This document shows positions 20,951 through 29,830 of a stretch of DNA of 64,000 nucleotides, piece after piece. Position 1 is the stretch's first letter; every line of letters starts with the position of its first letter. The position numbers and the translations under genes are program-made. Below the pieces are notes generated by a model, which worked only from the letters and a program-made list of their open reading frames with translations, did no database searches and had not been told where the DNA came from. The DNA comes from Streptosporangiaceae bacterium NEAU-GS5 (GTDB lineage: Bacteria > Actinomycetota > Actinomycetes > Streptosporangiales > Streptosporangiaceae): assembly GCA_017592665.1 (NCBI GenBank), contig JAGFNW010000012.1, forward strand, positions 169,731 through 233,730, read 5' to 3'.

Positions 20951-23632
20951 GTGGGTCGGTGGTTATCGTCCCTGCGACGGCTCGGGATCGGGCTTGTCGC
21001 GGCGGTGGCGGTTCTGATGTTTCTGGGCGCCGGCGCGGCCAACGCGATCCCGGTCGGCGGCGGTGAGGGCGATCCGCCGCCCGACGACTGCGTGGCGGCC
21101 ACGACGGGAAATCTGACGGTCTCGCCCTCCACGGTCACCGTCGGGCAGAGCGTGACGTTGAACTGGGATGTCGATCAGATCCCGGGCTGCACGGTCTGGA
21201 AGCACATCGAGGGGCCGCCCTTCTGGGGCGCCTCGGTGTCGAACTCGGGCGGCAGCTCGGCCGTACTGAACACCGAGGGCAAGACGAACTGGGCGCTGAC
21301 GGTCACCGGGCCGCTCGGCAACGTCTACACGCTCGACACGGCGTCGGTGACGGTGCAGCCGCAGGCCGGTCCGCCGGCGGTGTTCTCGAAGACTCCGCTC
21401 TCGGTGGTCACCGCCCAGGAGGCGTCGCCGGTGAGCAACAGGTCCGGCGTCTGGACGGACGTGCCCGGCCTGAGCACGGCCGTGTCGGCGCAGACCGGAT
21501 CCAATCTGACGGCCACCGTGTCGGCCGAGGTCTACACGCAGAACACGGTGTGGTTCCGCGTGCTCGTCGACAGCGGCGTGACCGCGCCGAGCGATGTGGC
21601 GTACAAGCTCGACGGCGCCGACTACGACGGCACCCGGTCGTTCACCTTCGGCCGGGAGAATCTCGCCGCGGGCCGGCACATCGTCCGGGTCCAGTGGTAC
21701 ACCAACGCCGGCACGTCGGCCCGGGTCGGAAAACGGACGCTGACCGTCAGCACCGACGCGGCCGGCACGAGCGCCGGTCGCCTCTATCACCAGGCGACCG
21801 AGTCAAGCTGGCTCACCAAGACCACGTCGACCTGGGAAAACGTGCCGGACCTCACGCGCGCGATCACCACGGGCGGGACCAGCGACCTCAAGATCACATT
21901 TTCCGGTCAGACCACGAACGGCAGCGGCGCGTTCTACGCCCGGGCCGTGGTCGACGGGGTGCCGGGCGAGGACGTCCTCTACGGGGCCGCAGGGGTCCCC
22001 GGCGGAGCGCGGTCGTATGTCTTCGTCCGCAAGGGCGTCGGCGCCGGCACGCACACCGTGTCGATCCAGTGGTATTCGGACGGCGGCAGCATCCTGCTGT
22101 CCGACCGGGCGATGACGGTGTTCACGACACCGGCGTCCGCGGCCGACGGCGGTCTGACGACGTCGGTCTGGCAGGGCGCGCCGACCACGATCAACGCCGG
22201 TTCGTTCACCACGCTCGGCAACATCGGCGGGGCGTTCACCACCTATTCGGGCGGCACGAACGTCGACGTGACGGTCGGCCTCGAGGTGCGCTCGACGGCG
22301 CGGGCCCTGCTCCGGGTGCTGGTCGACGGCGTGCCGGTCAACCCGGCCGACGTGACGCTGTCCGACTCGATCGGCGGGTTCCGCGGGCAGAGCTACACCT
22401 TCGCGGCCAAGAACATCAAACCCGGCACCCACCAAGTCCAGGTTCAGATCCAGGCCTGGTCGGGCACCACGTTCGTGGGCGATCGCACCCTCGCGGTGAC
22501 CTTCTCCCAGCGGCCCGGCACCGACTTCGCGCAGCCGTTCCGCAGCCTGCGTCCGCGCACGGGGATGAACGTGCCGGTCGTCGCGATCTGCTTCGACCCG
22601 GGCCGGGCCGGGCACGCGCCGCCGAGCCTCGGCTACCTGCGGAACATGCATGAGGGCAACGACGGCGGGCGCAGCGCCAAGGGTTGGTTCCAGGAGAACA
22701 CCGGTGGTCAGGTCACCTACGCCGCGCCGACGTACATCGGCTGCGCCGACGGGAACTGGCTCGCCGCGCCGGCCGGTCGCACCGGCACGTGGTATTGGGA
22801 CACCGGCAACTTCCCGCTGATGTGGCAGGACGCGCTGACCGCGGCGGATCCGTACATCGACTACAGGGCGCTGGACCTCAACGGCGACCATGTCATCAGC
22901 GGCGACGAGGCGGTGATCGAGATCATCCGGCCGCAGAACGAGCCGTACGGCACGCTACGCGGGGCGACGGCCACTCTCGACGGCGTCTCCACCAGCGTCG
23001 ACCTGCTCGACCTGTATCTGTCCTCGGCCGTCGACACCTCCACACGCGCGTGGAACGTCGGGTTGATCGCACACGAGGCGTCGCACCTTCTCCTGGGCAC
23101 CGCCGACATGTACTGGGGCACGACGACGCGGCCCGGCCGATACAGCGTCATGGACGACCACACCCGGGCCAGCCACCTGGATCCGTTCCATAAGCTGAAG
23201 CTCGGCTTCGTGACGCCGAACGTCGTGGAGATCAACAAGTGGACCACCGCGACGGTCTCCCTCAACGCGGTCGAGTCCAGCCAGGAGATCACGATCCTCT
23301 ACGACCCGGCCCGCGCGGACAAGGAGTACTTCATCCTGGAGAACCGCAGTCCCAGCACCGGCGGCGCCCTCAACTACGACGCCTTCGTGAACGGCGGCAT
23401 CGCCGTGTGGCACATCATCGAGGACACCGCCACCCAGGATCAGTTCCCGCCGTCCGGCGGCTCGGACATCCAAAGCGGTGACTGGGGGCGCAAGGGCGTG
23501 CGGCTGCTCGCGGTGCTTGGGAGCGGCAGCAGCCTGACCCTCCCGTGGGCCGACGGCTCGGCCACCGGAATCCGGGTCACCGCGAAGTCCAGCTCCCAGG
23601 CGGCCGTCCCCGTCGAGATCGCCAAGATCTGA
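20951..23632 (+). CDS. Secreted M6-like zinc metallopeptidase, 893 aa
   Basis: GTG 20951 follows TAGGAGA. A signal peptide (RWLSSLRRLGIGLVAAVAVLM through GAGAANA) is followed by an Ig-like beta domain (about 45-140, NLTVSPSTVTVGQSVTLNWD) and three homologous beta repeats of about 130 residues (around 150-270, 275-390, 395-515), each ending like 'AG.H.V.VQWY....' and 'R.LTV'. The catalytic region has HEASHLLLGTADMYW with His708, Glu709 and His712, matching the HExxHxxGxxDxY pattern of M6 (immune inhibitor A-like) proteases, followed by YSVMDD. It is likely an extracellular protease. It is separated from the NRPS operon by a hairpin. Confidence 0.88.
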   Translation: MGRWLSSLRRLGIGLVAAVAVLMFLGAGAANAIPVGGGEGDPPPDDCVAATTGNLTVSPSTVTVGQSVTLNWDVDQIPGCTVWKHIEGPPFWGASVSNSGGSSAVLNTEGKTNWALTVTGPLGNVYTLDTASVTVQPQAGPPAVFSKTPLSVVTAQEASPVSNRSGVWTDVPGLSTAVSAQTGSNLTATVSAEVYTQNTVWFRVLVDSGVTAPSDVAYKLDGADYDGTRSFTFGRENLAAGRHIVRVQWYTNAGTSARVGKRTLTVSTDAAGTSAGRLYHQATESSWLTKTTSTWENVPDLTRAITTGGTSDLKITFSGQTTNGSGAFYARAVVDGVPGEDVLYGAAGVPGGARSYVFVRKGVGAGTHTVSIQWYSDGGSILLSDRAMTVFTTPASAADGGLTTSVWQGAPTTINAGSFTTLGNIGGAFTTYSGGTNVDVTVGLEVRSTARALLRVLVDGVPVNPADVTLSDSIGGFRGQSYTFAAKNIKPGTHQVQVQIQAWSGTTFVGDRTLAVTFSQRPGTDFAQPFRSLRPRTGMNVPVVAICFDPGRAGHAPPSLGYLRNMHEGNDGGRSAKGWFQENTGGQVTYAAPTYIGCADGNWLAAPAGRTGTWYWDTGNFPLMWQDALTAADPYIDYRALDLNGDHVISGDEAVIEIIRPQNEPYGTLRGATATLDGVSTSVDLLDLYLSSAVDTSTRAWNVGLIAHEASHLLLGTADMYWGTTTRPGRYSVMDDHTRASHLDPFHKLKLGFVTPNVVEINKWTTATVSLNAVESSQEITILYDPARADKEYFILENRSPSTGGALNYDAFVNGGIAVWHIIEDTATQDQFPPSGGSDIQSGDWGRKGVRLLAVLGSGSSLTLPWADGSATGIRVTAKSSSQAAVPVEIAKI

Positions 23633-23668
23633 GCGGCCACCCTCGATCGAGCCGGCCGCCGACAGTCC

Positions 23669-23708
23669 CTGTACGATCACGTTGAGTGACGACAAAGTGG
23701 TCGTACAG
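23669..23708. promoter_or_regulatory. Inverted repeat upstream of NmrA-like gene, operator candidate
   Basis: CTGTACGATCAC (23669-23680) and GTGGTCGTACAG (23697-23708) are 12-base arms with one mismatch and 16 bases between them, 22 bases before the GTG of the oxidoreductase. The GTAC...GTAC half-sites resemble those of winged-helix HxlR-type regulators, which often control NmrA-like genes. No such regulator is adjacent. Confidence 0.5.
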
Positions 23709-23730
23709 GGCACGAGGAGACTGAACGACG

Positions 23731-24633
23731 GTGGCCGGCAAGCTTGTTCTCATCCCTGGGTCACGCGGCCTTGGCCGTAAGGTCATCGACCGGCTGCACG
23801 CGCATGACGTGCCCGTGCGCGCCATGGTCCGCCACGACGACGCCGGCGCCGGCGAGTTGCGGGCGCTCGGCGTCGACGTGGTCATCGGCGACCTGACCCG
23901 GCCCGACACGGTCGCCGCCGCGCTGCGCGGTGTCGACCGGATGTACTTCGGGATGAGCGTGTCCCCCGACCATCTGCTGGCCGCGACCGTCGTGGCCACC
24001 GTCGCGCGGGAATACGGCAAGCTCGACGCCCTGGTCGACGTGTCGCAGATGACCGTGTCGCAGATGACCGCCACCAGCACCTCCGAGTCGCACCAGCAAC
24101 GGCTGCACTGGCTCGCCGAGCAGGTCTTCGACTGGTCGGGCCTGCCGGTGACCCACGTGCGGCCGACCGTGTTCCTCGACAACCCCCTGTTCACCACCCT
24201 GGCGGCGCGGTCGATCCGCGAGCGGGGCACGATCGAACTGCCGTTCGGCACGGGGCGCACGTCACCGATCGCCACCGACGACGTGTCCCGGGTCATCGCC
24301 ACCATCCTCCGCGATCCCGCCCCGTACGTCGGCCACGTCTACGAACTGACCGGCCCTCGCAGCCTCGATATGAACGGCGTGGCCGAGGAATACGCCCGCG
24401 CGCTGGGCCGCCCGGTCTCCTACGCCGACGTGCCGCTGGACCAGTGGCGCGCCGCGGTGCTCGACAAGGCCGGGCTGCCGCCGCACACCGAACAGCACAT
24501 CGCCACCATGGCCCGCCTTCACCGCGAAAACCGCTACGACCGCGCCACCGGGGACGTGGAGCGCGTGACCGGCATGCCCGCCCAGACCATCGAGGACTTC
24601 GTCGCCATCCACAAGGAGATCTACCTGACCTGA
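23731..24633 (+). CDS. NmrA-like NAD(P)-binding protein
   Basis: GTG 23731 is preceded by GAGGAGA at a slightly long spacing. The 300-residue protein starts MAGKLVLIPGSRGLGRKVIDRL; the glycine turn is GSRGLG rather than the usual GATGxxG. It keeps the typical NmrA/TMR phrases VVIGDLTRPDTVAAALRGVDRMYF, HVRPTVFLDNPLF and SPIATDDVSRVIATIL. These proteins are quinone/azo reductases or redox sensors. SQMTVSQMTATSTSE contains a short duplication (SQMT twice). It is monocistronic under the palindromic operator candidate. Confidence 0.85.
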   Translation: MAGKLVLIPGSRGLGRKVIDRLHAHDVPVRAMVRHDDAGAGELRALGVDVVIGDLTRPDTVAAALRGVDRMYFGMSVSPDHLLAATVVATVAREYGKLDALVDVSQMTVSQMTATSTSESHQQRLHWLAEQVFDWSGLPVTHVRPTVFLDNPLFTTLAARSIRERGTIELPFGTGRTSPIATDDVSRVIATILRDPAPYVGHVYELTGPRSLDMNGVAEEYARALGRPVSYADVPLDQWRAAVLDKAGLPPHTEQHIATMARLHRENRYDRATGDVERVTGMPAQTIEDFVAIHKEIYLT

Positions 24634-24690
24634 GCCGCGCCTCCGCAGGTCATGTCGCATGCATATGGCCTGGCCGGGTAGGCGACGAAT

Positions 24691-25800
24691 ATGGAGGACG
24701 GCATCACGGTGGGCGTGGAGGAGGAGTTCCTGCTCCTCCACCCGGCGTCGGGGGAGCCGGCCGCGTGCGCCGGAAAGGTGCTGCGGGCGGCCGGGCGGCA
24801 CGCCTGGGCGGACTCGGGAGGCGGATTCCACGGGGAGCTCCTCCAGAGCCAGGTCGAGGCCGCGACCGGCGTCTGCCGCACGCTCAGCGGGCTGCGGGCG
24901 CAGCTCGGTTACGGCCGCGCCCGGCTGGCCGAGGCGGCCGGACAACAGGGTCTGACGCCGGCGTCGACGGGCACCCCGGTCGTGCCCGGGCCGCCCCCTC
25001 CCCTGACGCCCGGCGAGCGTTTCGAGCGCATCGGCCGGATGTACGCGGGCGTGGTGGCCGACTACCAGAGCTGCGGCTGCCACGTGCACGTCGGGGTCGC
25101 CGACCGGGAGACGGCGATCGCCGTGCTGAACCGCCTGCGGCCGTGGCTGCCGACGCTGCTGGCGCTGTCGGCCAACTCGCCGTACGGCCCGGCGGGAGAC
25201 TCCGGCTACGCCAGCTGGCGCATGGTGCAGCAGTCGCGCTTCCCCGGCTCGGGGGTGCCGCCGATGTTCGACTCGGTCGCCGATTATGACCGTACGGTCG
25301 CCACGCTGGTGAACAGCGGCGTGCTGGTGGACGCCTCGATGTCGTTCTGGCTCGCCCGGCTGGGGTCGGGGCTGCCGACGGTCGAGGTGCGCGCGGCCGA
25401 CGCGGCGGCGACCGTGGACGACGCCGTACTGCAGGCCGCCCTGTCCCGGGCGCTGGTCAGGACGGCCCTGAACGATATGGCCGCCGGCCGCGCCCCGGCC
25501 GCGCCGTCGGAGCAACTGTGCGCCGCGGCCGTGTGGAACGCCGCCAGGTATGGCATGGACGGGCCGGCGCTGGACATGGCCGCCGAGCGGCGGCGGGACG
25601 CGTGGGAGCTGGCCGACGCGCTGTTCGAACACGTGGGCGCGGAGCTGGAGGCGGCCGGCGACCTGCTGGAGGTCAAGGATCTGCTGGAGTGGATCAGGCA
25701 CGAGGGCACGGGGGCCCGGCGGCAGCGCCGCGCCGCCGTTCACGGCCGGGCGTCCGTGACACGCCTGCTCGCGATAGGGGGAGACATCCATGAACGGTGA
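24691..25800 (+). CDS. Carboxylate-amine ligase, YbdK/GCS2 (EgtA-like) family
   Basis: From ATG 24691 the 369-residue protein begins ITVGVEEEFLLLHP, the GVEEEF signature of the glutamate-cysteine ligase type 2 superfamily. It continues with CGCHVHVGVADRETAI (metal/ATP site), LLALSANSPYGPAGDSGY and PTVEVRAADAAATVDDAVLQAAL. These enzymes join a carboxylate to an amine via an acyl phosphate. The true substrate cannot be read from sequence. It is the first gene of a compact operon, and its last 11 bases overlap the diiron oxidase gene. Confidence 0.9.
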   Translation: MEDGITVGVEEEFLLLHPASGEPAACAGKVLRAAGRHAWADSGGGFHGELLQSQVEAATGVCRTLSGLRAQLGYGRARLAEAAGQQGLTPASTGTPVVPGPPPPLTPGERFERIGRMYAGVVADYQSCGCHVHVGVADRETAIAVLNRLRPWLPTLLALSANSPYGPAGDSGYASWRMVQQSRFPGSGVPPMFDSVADYDRTVATLVNSGVLVDASMSFWLARLGSGLPTVEVRAADAAATVDDAVLQAALSRALVRTALNDMAAGRAPAAPSEQLCAAAVWNAARYGMDGPALDMAAERRRDAWELADALFEHVGAELEAAGDLLEVKDLLEWIRHEGTGARRQRRAAVHGRASVTRLLAIGGDIHER

Positions 25801-26779
25801 GGCGCCGAAGCTGCCGCCGCCACGCGGCCCGCTGTCCGAGGCCGTCATCGGGCTGCTGACCGGGAACCCGCCCGTTGACATGCCGGCGACGGCTGACGCC
25901 GACCCCTTCGGCGAGGATCTGCAGCTGGCCCTCTATGTCTGCTACGAGCTGCACTATCAGGGCTTCGCGGAGGTGGACGACGCCTGGGAGTGGCGGCCGG
26001 AGCCGCTGCGCCTGCGCGCGGAGCTGGAGCGGGTGTTCCTGGCCGGGCTGCGCGCCGGCGTCGCCTCGGGTGACGACGTGACGGGAGTCCTGGAGGAGCT
26101 GCTGAGCGAGCCGGTCGACGGCGACGGCCTCTCCTATCACCTGCGGGATCAGGGAGAGCGCTGGCAGCTTCGCGAGTACGTCGCGCATCGCTCCATCTAT
26201 CACCTGAAGGAGGCCGACCCGCACGCCTGGGTGATCCCGCGGCTGACGGGCCGGGCCAAGGCGGCGCTGGTGGCGGTGGAGTTCGACGAGTTCGGCGGCG
26301 GCCGGGCCGAGATGATGCACTCGCGGCTGTTCGCCGACCTCATGGAGGAGCTGGGCCTGGACTCCGCCTACGGCGCCTACCTCGACGTGGCTCCGGCCGA
26401 GATGCTCGCCGTCGTCAACATGATGAGCCTGTTCGGCCTGCACCGGGCCCTGCGTGGCGCGCTGACCGGCCATTTCGCGGCGGCTGAGATCACCACGTCG
26501 CCGAGCGCGCGGCGGCTGGCCCAGGCTCTGGAACGGCTGGGAGTGGGGCCGCGCGGCACGCTGTTCTTCACCGAGCACATCGAGGCGGACGCGGTCCACG
26601 AGCAGGTCCTGCGCCGCGACGTGCTCGGCGACCTGCTCGAGCGCGAGCCGGAGCTGGCCGCCGACGTGGTCTTGGGCGTCCGGGCCACCGAACTGGTGGA
26701 GGAGCGGTTCGGGTCGCACGTGCTGGGCCGCTGGCGGGCGCCGGAACCGGCGTCCTCCCTGCTGCGGCCACTGCCGTGA
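25790..26779 (+). CDS. Haem-oxygenase-like diiron oxidase (iron-containing redox enzyme family)
   Basis: ATG 25790 overlaps the ligase gene, with GGGGGAGA upstream. The 329-residue, all-helical protein has the ligand-rich helices of HDO enzymes: EYVAHRSIYHLKEADPHAW (about residues 126-144), EFDEFGGGRAEMMHSRLF (about 164-181) and EHIEADAVHEQVL (about 262-274), which supply E/H, E/D+H and E/H ligands. Known relatives (SznF, UndA, BesC types) use O2 for N-oxygenation, C-C cleavage or desaturation. A ligase directly upstream suggests that it modifies the ligated amide or an amino acid; this is inference. Confidence 0.85.
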   Translation: MNGEAPKLPPPRGPLSEAVIGLLTGNPPVDMPATADADPFGEDLQLALYVCYELHYQGFAEVDDAWEWRPEPLRLRAELERVFLAGLRAGVASGDDVTGVLEELLSEPVDGDGLSYHLRDQGERWQLREYVAHRSIYHLKEADPHAWVIPRLTGRAKAALVAVEFDEFGGGRAEMMHSRLFADLMEELGLDSAYGAYLDVAPAEMLAVVNMMSLFGLHRALRGALTGHFAAAEITTSPSARRLAQALERLGVGPRGTLFFTEHIEADAVHEQVLRRDVLGDLLEREPELAADVVLGVRATELVEERFGSHVLGRWRAPEPASSLLRPLP

Positions 26780-26799
26780 GTCACTTTTATGCGATTCGA

Positions 26800-26841
26800 G
26801 GGGGCTTGGGGTGTTTGAGGGGACTTGGGGGGATTGAGGGG
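26800..26841 (+). promoter_or_regulatory. G-run cluster (possible G-quadruplex) at methyltransferase ribosome site
   Basis: Five runs of 5, 4, 4, 6 and 4 guanines occur within 42 bases on the coding strand, separated by 3, 7, 4 and 5 bases, and end at the ATG of the methyltransferase. The last runs double as the ribosome-binding site, so a fold here would gate translation of the downstream genes. Confidence 0.45.
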
Positions 26842-27516
26842 ATGTTCCTGCTGAGACCACCGGGGGTGTATCGGCCTCAGGGTGACACCGCTCTGCTGTC
26901 CGAGGCCCTCGGCCTGCTGGAGGTCCGCCCCGGCGCCCGGATCCTGGACATCTGCGCCGGCACCGGCGTGCTGTCGGTGCTCGCCGCCCGGCATCGCGCG
27001 GCCCGGGTCACCGCCGTCGACGTGAGCCTCCGCGCCGCCTTCGCCGCCTGGTTCAACACCACCCTGCGCGGCCTCCGCGTGCGGGTGCTGCGCGGAGACC
27101 TGTTCCGTCCGCTCCAGGGGGAGGAGTTCGACGTCATCCTGGCCAATCCGCCGTACGTGGCCGGCGAGGCGGCGCCGCCTGGATCGCACAGCCAGGCACG
27201 GGCCTGGGACGCGGGAATGGACGGCCGCACGTTCCTGGACCGCATCTGCGCCGCGGCGCCGCGACATCTGGCTCCCGGCGGGTCGCTGCTCATGGTCCAT
27301 TCGGCGTTGAGCGGCGTGGAGGCGTCGCTGCGTCACCTGCGCGCGGCCGGGCTGCTTGCGGGCGTCGCCACGCGCCGCCGTGAGCGGTTCGGCCCCGTCA
27401 TGCGGGCCAGGGCGGCGCAGCTGGAGGCCCAGGGCCTGATCGAGCCCGGCCAGCGGGACGAGGAACTGGTGGTGATCTGTGCACGGCGAGAAACGGCGGC
27501 CGCAGGGATCGTCTGA
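26842..27516 (+). CDS. HemK/MTQ2-like class I methyltransferase
   Basis: The preferred start is ATG 26842 (MFLLRPPGVYRPQGDTALL), placed after the G-rich ribosome site; GTG 26776, overlapping the oxidase stop, would add 22 residues. Length is 224 aa. It has SAM motif I (ILDICAGTGVLSVLAA), an acidic motif II (VTAVDVSLRAAF) and the NPPY signature (DVILANPPYVAGEA) that marks Asn/Gln or N6-adenine methyltransferases. HemK2-like forms methylate protein Gln, but in this operon it could methylate an amide or amine of a small product. Confidence 0.88.
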   Translation: MFLLRPPGVYRPQGDTALLSEALGLLEVRPGARILDICAGTGVLSVLAARHRAARVTAVDVSLRAAFAAWFNTTLRGLRVRVLRGDLFRPLQGEEFDVILANPPYVAGEAAPPGSHSQARAWDAGMDGRTFLDRICAAAPRHLAPGGSLLMVHSALSGVEASLRHLRAAGLLAGVATRRRERFGPVMRARAAQLEAQGLIEPGQRDEELVVICARRETAAAGIV

Positions 27517-27715
27517 CGACACGAAGGTGACCCTCGTTCAGGACGGCCCCATGCTGATCGAGGGGCCGGTCGAGGTCACCCTCGAAGACGGCAGCACCGT
27601 CAGGTCGGACCGGTTCCTGGTGGCGCTGTGCGTCTGCCGGCGTAGCCGTACTTATCCGTTCTGCGACACCAGCCATCGCCGTCGCTGCCGCTCACGCGGG
27701 GAAGCCGACGACTGA
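27479..27715 (+). CDS. CDGSH-type iron-sulfur protein
   Basis: From GTG 27479, overlapping the methyltransferase by 38 bases, the product is 78 residues; GTG 27527 is an alternative. The motif CVCRRSRTYPFCDTSH fits C-x-C-x2-S-x3-P-x-C-D-x-S-H, the 3Cys-1His [2Fe-2S] site of CDGSH proteins, with Thr for the usual Gly. It is preceded by the common IEGPVEVTLEDGS strand. Such proteins carry single electrons; here it is a natural electron donor for the diiron oxidase two genes upstream. Confidence 0.85.
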   Translation: MHGEKRRPQGSSDDTKVTLVQDGPMLIEGPVEVTLEDGSTVRSDRFLVALCVCRRSRTYPFCDTSHRRRCRSRGEADD

Positions 27716-27736
27716 CGCCGCCGGGCGTTCGCCATC

Positions 27737-28288
27737 ATGGTGTCCATGGATGAGAGCGAATGGGATGAGAAGTCGCGGGCCCAGGCCGCCGAGCTGGAAG
27801 AGAAATGGGGCCAGTGGGCTGCCGCCCAGGAGACGTGGTGGAAGACGCGGGCGGCCGGGCAGCAGGAGGAATCCCTGCGACAGCACAACCTGATGTACGG
27901 CGGCCTGATCGGCATCGGCATCGTCCTGGTGCAGCCCTTCCTCACGGTGCCGTCGGACGCGCTCGACATCTCCGCCAAGATCTGCGTGCTCGCCTTCGCG
28001 GTGGCCATCCCGATCCTCGCCGGTCTTGTGCTCCTCAACAGCCACGAGACATACCGGCGGCGTACGGCCTCCTCCGTCTTCGTCCAGATCGCGAGGCAGG
28101 CGGCCTTCGCCATCGGATTCGCCGGGGTGGTCGCCGGTTTCTGGCACATCATGCCGATCGCCGGCATGGTGCTCCTGATCGCCGCGATTGTGGCCCTCGC
28201 CGTCCAGTCGATCGGCTACACGCGGGTGGAACAGGATGACGCGGGACCCGTGGACGGAACAGGAGACCAGCAGGCCCCGCAGCCATAA
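27737..28288 (+). CDS. Membrane protein, four predicted helices
   Basis: Starts are possible at ATG 27737 or 27746; none has a strong ribosome site. The 183-residue product has an acidic/aromatic N-terminus (WDEKSRAQAAELEEKWGQWAAAQETWW), then four hydrophobic segments (about 54-70, 80-102, 121-138, 141-160) and a polar tail. No family recognised. It lies 21 bases after the CDGSH gene and may be a fifth member of that operon, or independent. Its end is 12 bases from the convergent ligase gene. Confidence 0.6.
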   Translation: MVSMDESEWDEKSRAQAAELEEKWGQWAAAQETWWKTRAAGQQEESLRQHNLMYGGLIGIGIVLVQPFLTVPSDALDISAKICVLAFAVAIPILAGLVLLNSHETYRRRTASSVFVQIARQAAFAIGFAGVVAGFWHIMPIAGMVLLIAAIVALAVQSIGYTRVEQDDAGPVDGTGDQQAPQP

Positions 28289-28300
28289 GAGCGCCCGCGC

Positions 28301-29830
28301 TCAGTTGACCTGGCGGTCGCGGCCCTCCCAATAGGGCGCGCGCAGTTTGTACTTCTGCAGCTTGCCGGTCGCGGTCCGGGCGAGCACGTCGCGGAACTCG
28401 ACCGACGTCGGCGCCTTGAACCGGGCCACCTTCGACTTCACATAGTCGATCAGCTCCTGCTCGGTGAGCGCGGACCCCTCGGCCTTCACCACCAGCGCCT
28501 TGATCGTCTCACCCCACCTGTCGTCGGGCACGCCGATGACCGCGACCTCGGCGACGTCCGGGTGACTGAAGATCACGTCCTCGACCTCGATCGAGCTGAC
28601 GTTCTCGCCACCCGTGATGATCACGTCCTTCTTGCGGTCGCTGATCGTCAGATAGCCCTCGTCGTCGACGCTGCCACCGTCGCCCGTGTGGAACCAGCCG
28701 TCCGCCAGCGCCTTCGCCGACTCCGCCGGCTGCTGCCAGTAGCCCTCAAGGACGACGTTGGAGCGGGCCAGCACCTCGCCCTCGTCGTCGATCTTCAGCG
28801 TCACGCCGAGCGCGGGGTTGCCGGCGCGGACCAGCTTGGCGGCCCGCTCCTCCGGCCCCAGCTCGTCCCACTCGCCGCGCATCCGGTTGACCGTCAGCAC
28901 CGGCGAGGTCTCGGTCAGGCCGTAGATCTGCAGGAACTCCCAGCCGAGCTCCTCCTGGACCCGCACGATCGTCCTGGTGGGCGGCGGCGCGCCCGCGACG
29001 ATGATCCGGGCCCGATCGCGGCCCGGAATCGGCCCATCCCAGCTCTGCGCCGCCTCCAGCACGGCGTTCACGACGGCCGGCGCCGCGCACATCACGGTCA
29101 CGCCGTACGCCTCCACCCGGCGAAGGATCTCGGCGCCGTCGACCTTGCGCAGGATCACGTGGGGGACGCCGAGGCCCGTCATCGCGAACGGCATTCCCCA
29201 GCCGTTGGCGTGGAACTGCGGCAGCGTGTGCAGGTAGACGTCGCGGTCGGTGACCCCGGCGTGCAGCGCGAAGGTGACGGCGTTAGTCCAGATGTTGCGA
29301 TGGGTGATCTGCACGCCCTTGGGCCGCGCCGTGGTGCCCGAGGTGTAGTTGATCGTCGCGGTGGCGTTCTCGTCGGGCTGCCACGCACGCGGCTCGACCC
29401 CGGGCAGATAGAGGTCGTCGTCCTCGCCGAGCACGAACTTGAACTCGCACTTCACGTCGGCAAGCGCGTCGGCGAGCTCCGGGTCGACGTACAGCGCCCG
29501 GGCGCCGCTGTGCTCGACGATGAAGGCGACCTCGGCCGGCGAGAGGCGGAAGTTGACGGGCACCAGGACCCGGCCGTATCCGCAGACGCCGAAGAACGCG
29601 CTCAGCAGCCGTGCGCTGTTGTGCGAGACGAACGCGACCCGCTCGCCGGGCGACAGCCCGAGGGCGTCGTGCCGGGCGGCCATCGCCCTGGCCCGCTCGC
29701 CGAGCTGGGCGTACGTCAGTTGACCGAGGGACGCGGCCGGCTGATCCGGCTCGTCGTGCACCCCGATCCGCTGACGGTAGACGGCGAGCGCCCGGTCGAG
29801 GAAATCTGCGGCGCTGAACGGGACGAGCAC
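28301..29830 (-). CDS. Acyl-CoA synthetase (AMP-binding, FadD-like)
   Basis: GTG 29830 follows GGGAGGACACC, an ideal site with spacing 5; upstream in-frame codons lack one. The 509-residue protein has the AMP-binding core YTSGTTARPKGVQ, QIYGLTETSPVL, WFHTGDGGSVDDEGYL and SDRKKDVIITGGENVSS, and the C-terminal catalytic lysine region ARTATGKLQKYKLR. It should activate a fatty or aryl acid as an acyl-CoA. In principle it could supply an acyl starter to the NRPS, but it lies 8 kb away in an unrelated transcription unit, so housekeeping fatty-acid use is as likely. Confidence 0.9.
   Translation of the reverse strand: MLVPFSAADFLDRALAVYRQRIGVHDEPDQPAASLGQLTYAQLGERARAMAARHDALGLSPGERVAFVSHNSARLLSAFFGVCGYGRVLVPVNFRLSPAEVAFIVEHSGARALYVDPELADALADVKCEFKFVLGEDDDLYLPGVEPRAWQPDENATATINYTSGTTARPKGVQITHRNIWTNAVTFALHAGVTDRDVYLHTLPQFHANGWGMPFAMTGLGVPHVILRKVDGAEILRRVEAYGVTVMCAAPAVVNAVLEAAQSWDGPIPGRDRARIIVAGAPPPTRTIVRVQEELGWEFLQIYGLTETSPVLTVNRMRGEWDELGPEERAAKLVRAGNPALGVTLKIDDEGEVLARSNVVLEGYWQQPAESAKALADGWFHTGDGGSVDDEGYLTISDRKKDVIITGGENVSSIEVEDVIFSHPDVAEVAVIGVPDDRWGETIKALVVKAEGSALTEQELIDYVKSKVARFKAPTSVEFRDVLARTATGKLQKYKLRAPYWEGRDRQVN

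Noticed and set aside
28301..29830. The acyl-CoA synthetase as the missing adenylation domain of NRPS module 3
   Set aside because: Its motifs are those of acyl-CoA synthetases rather than amino-acid A domains, and it lies in a separate convergent unit 8 kb away. Not excluded, but unsupported.
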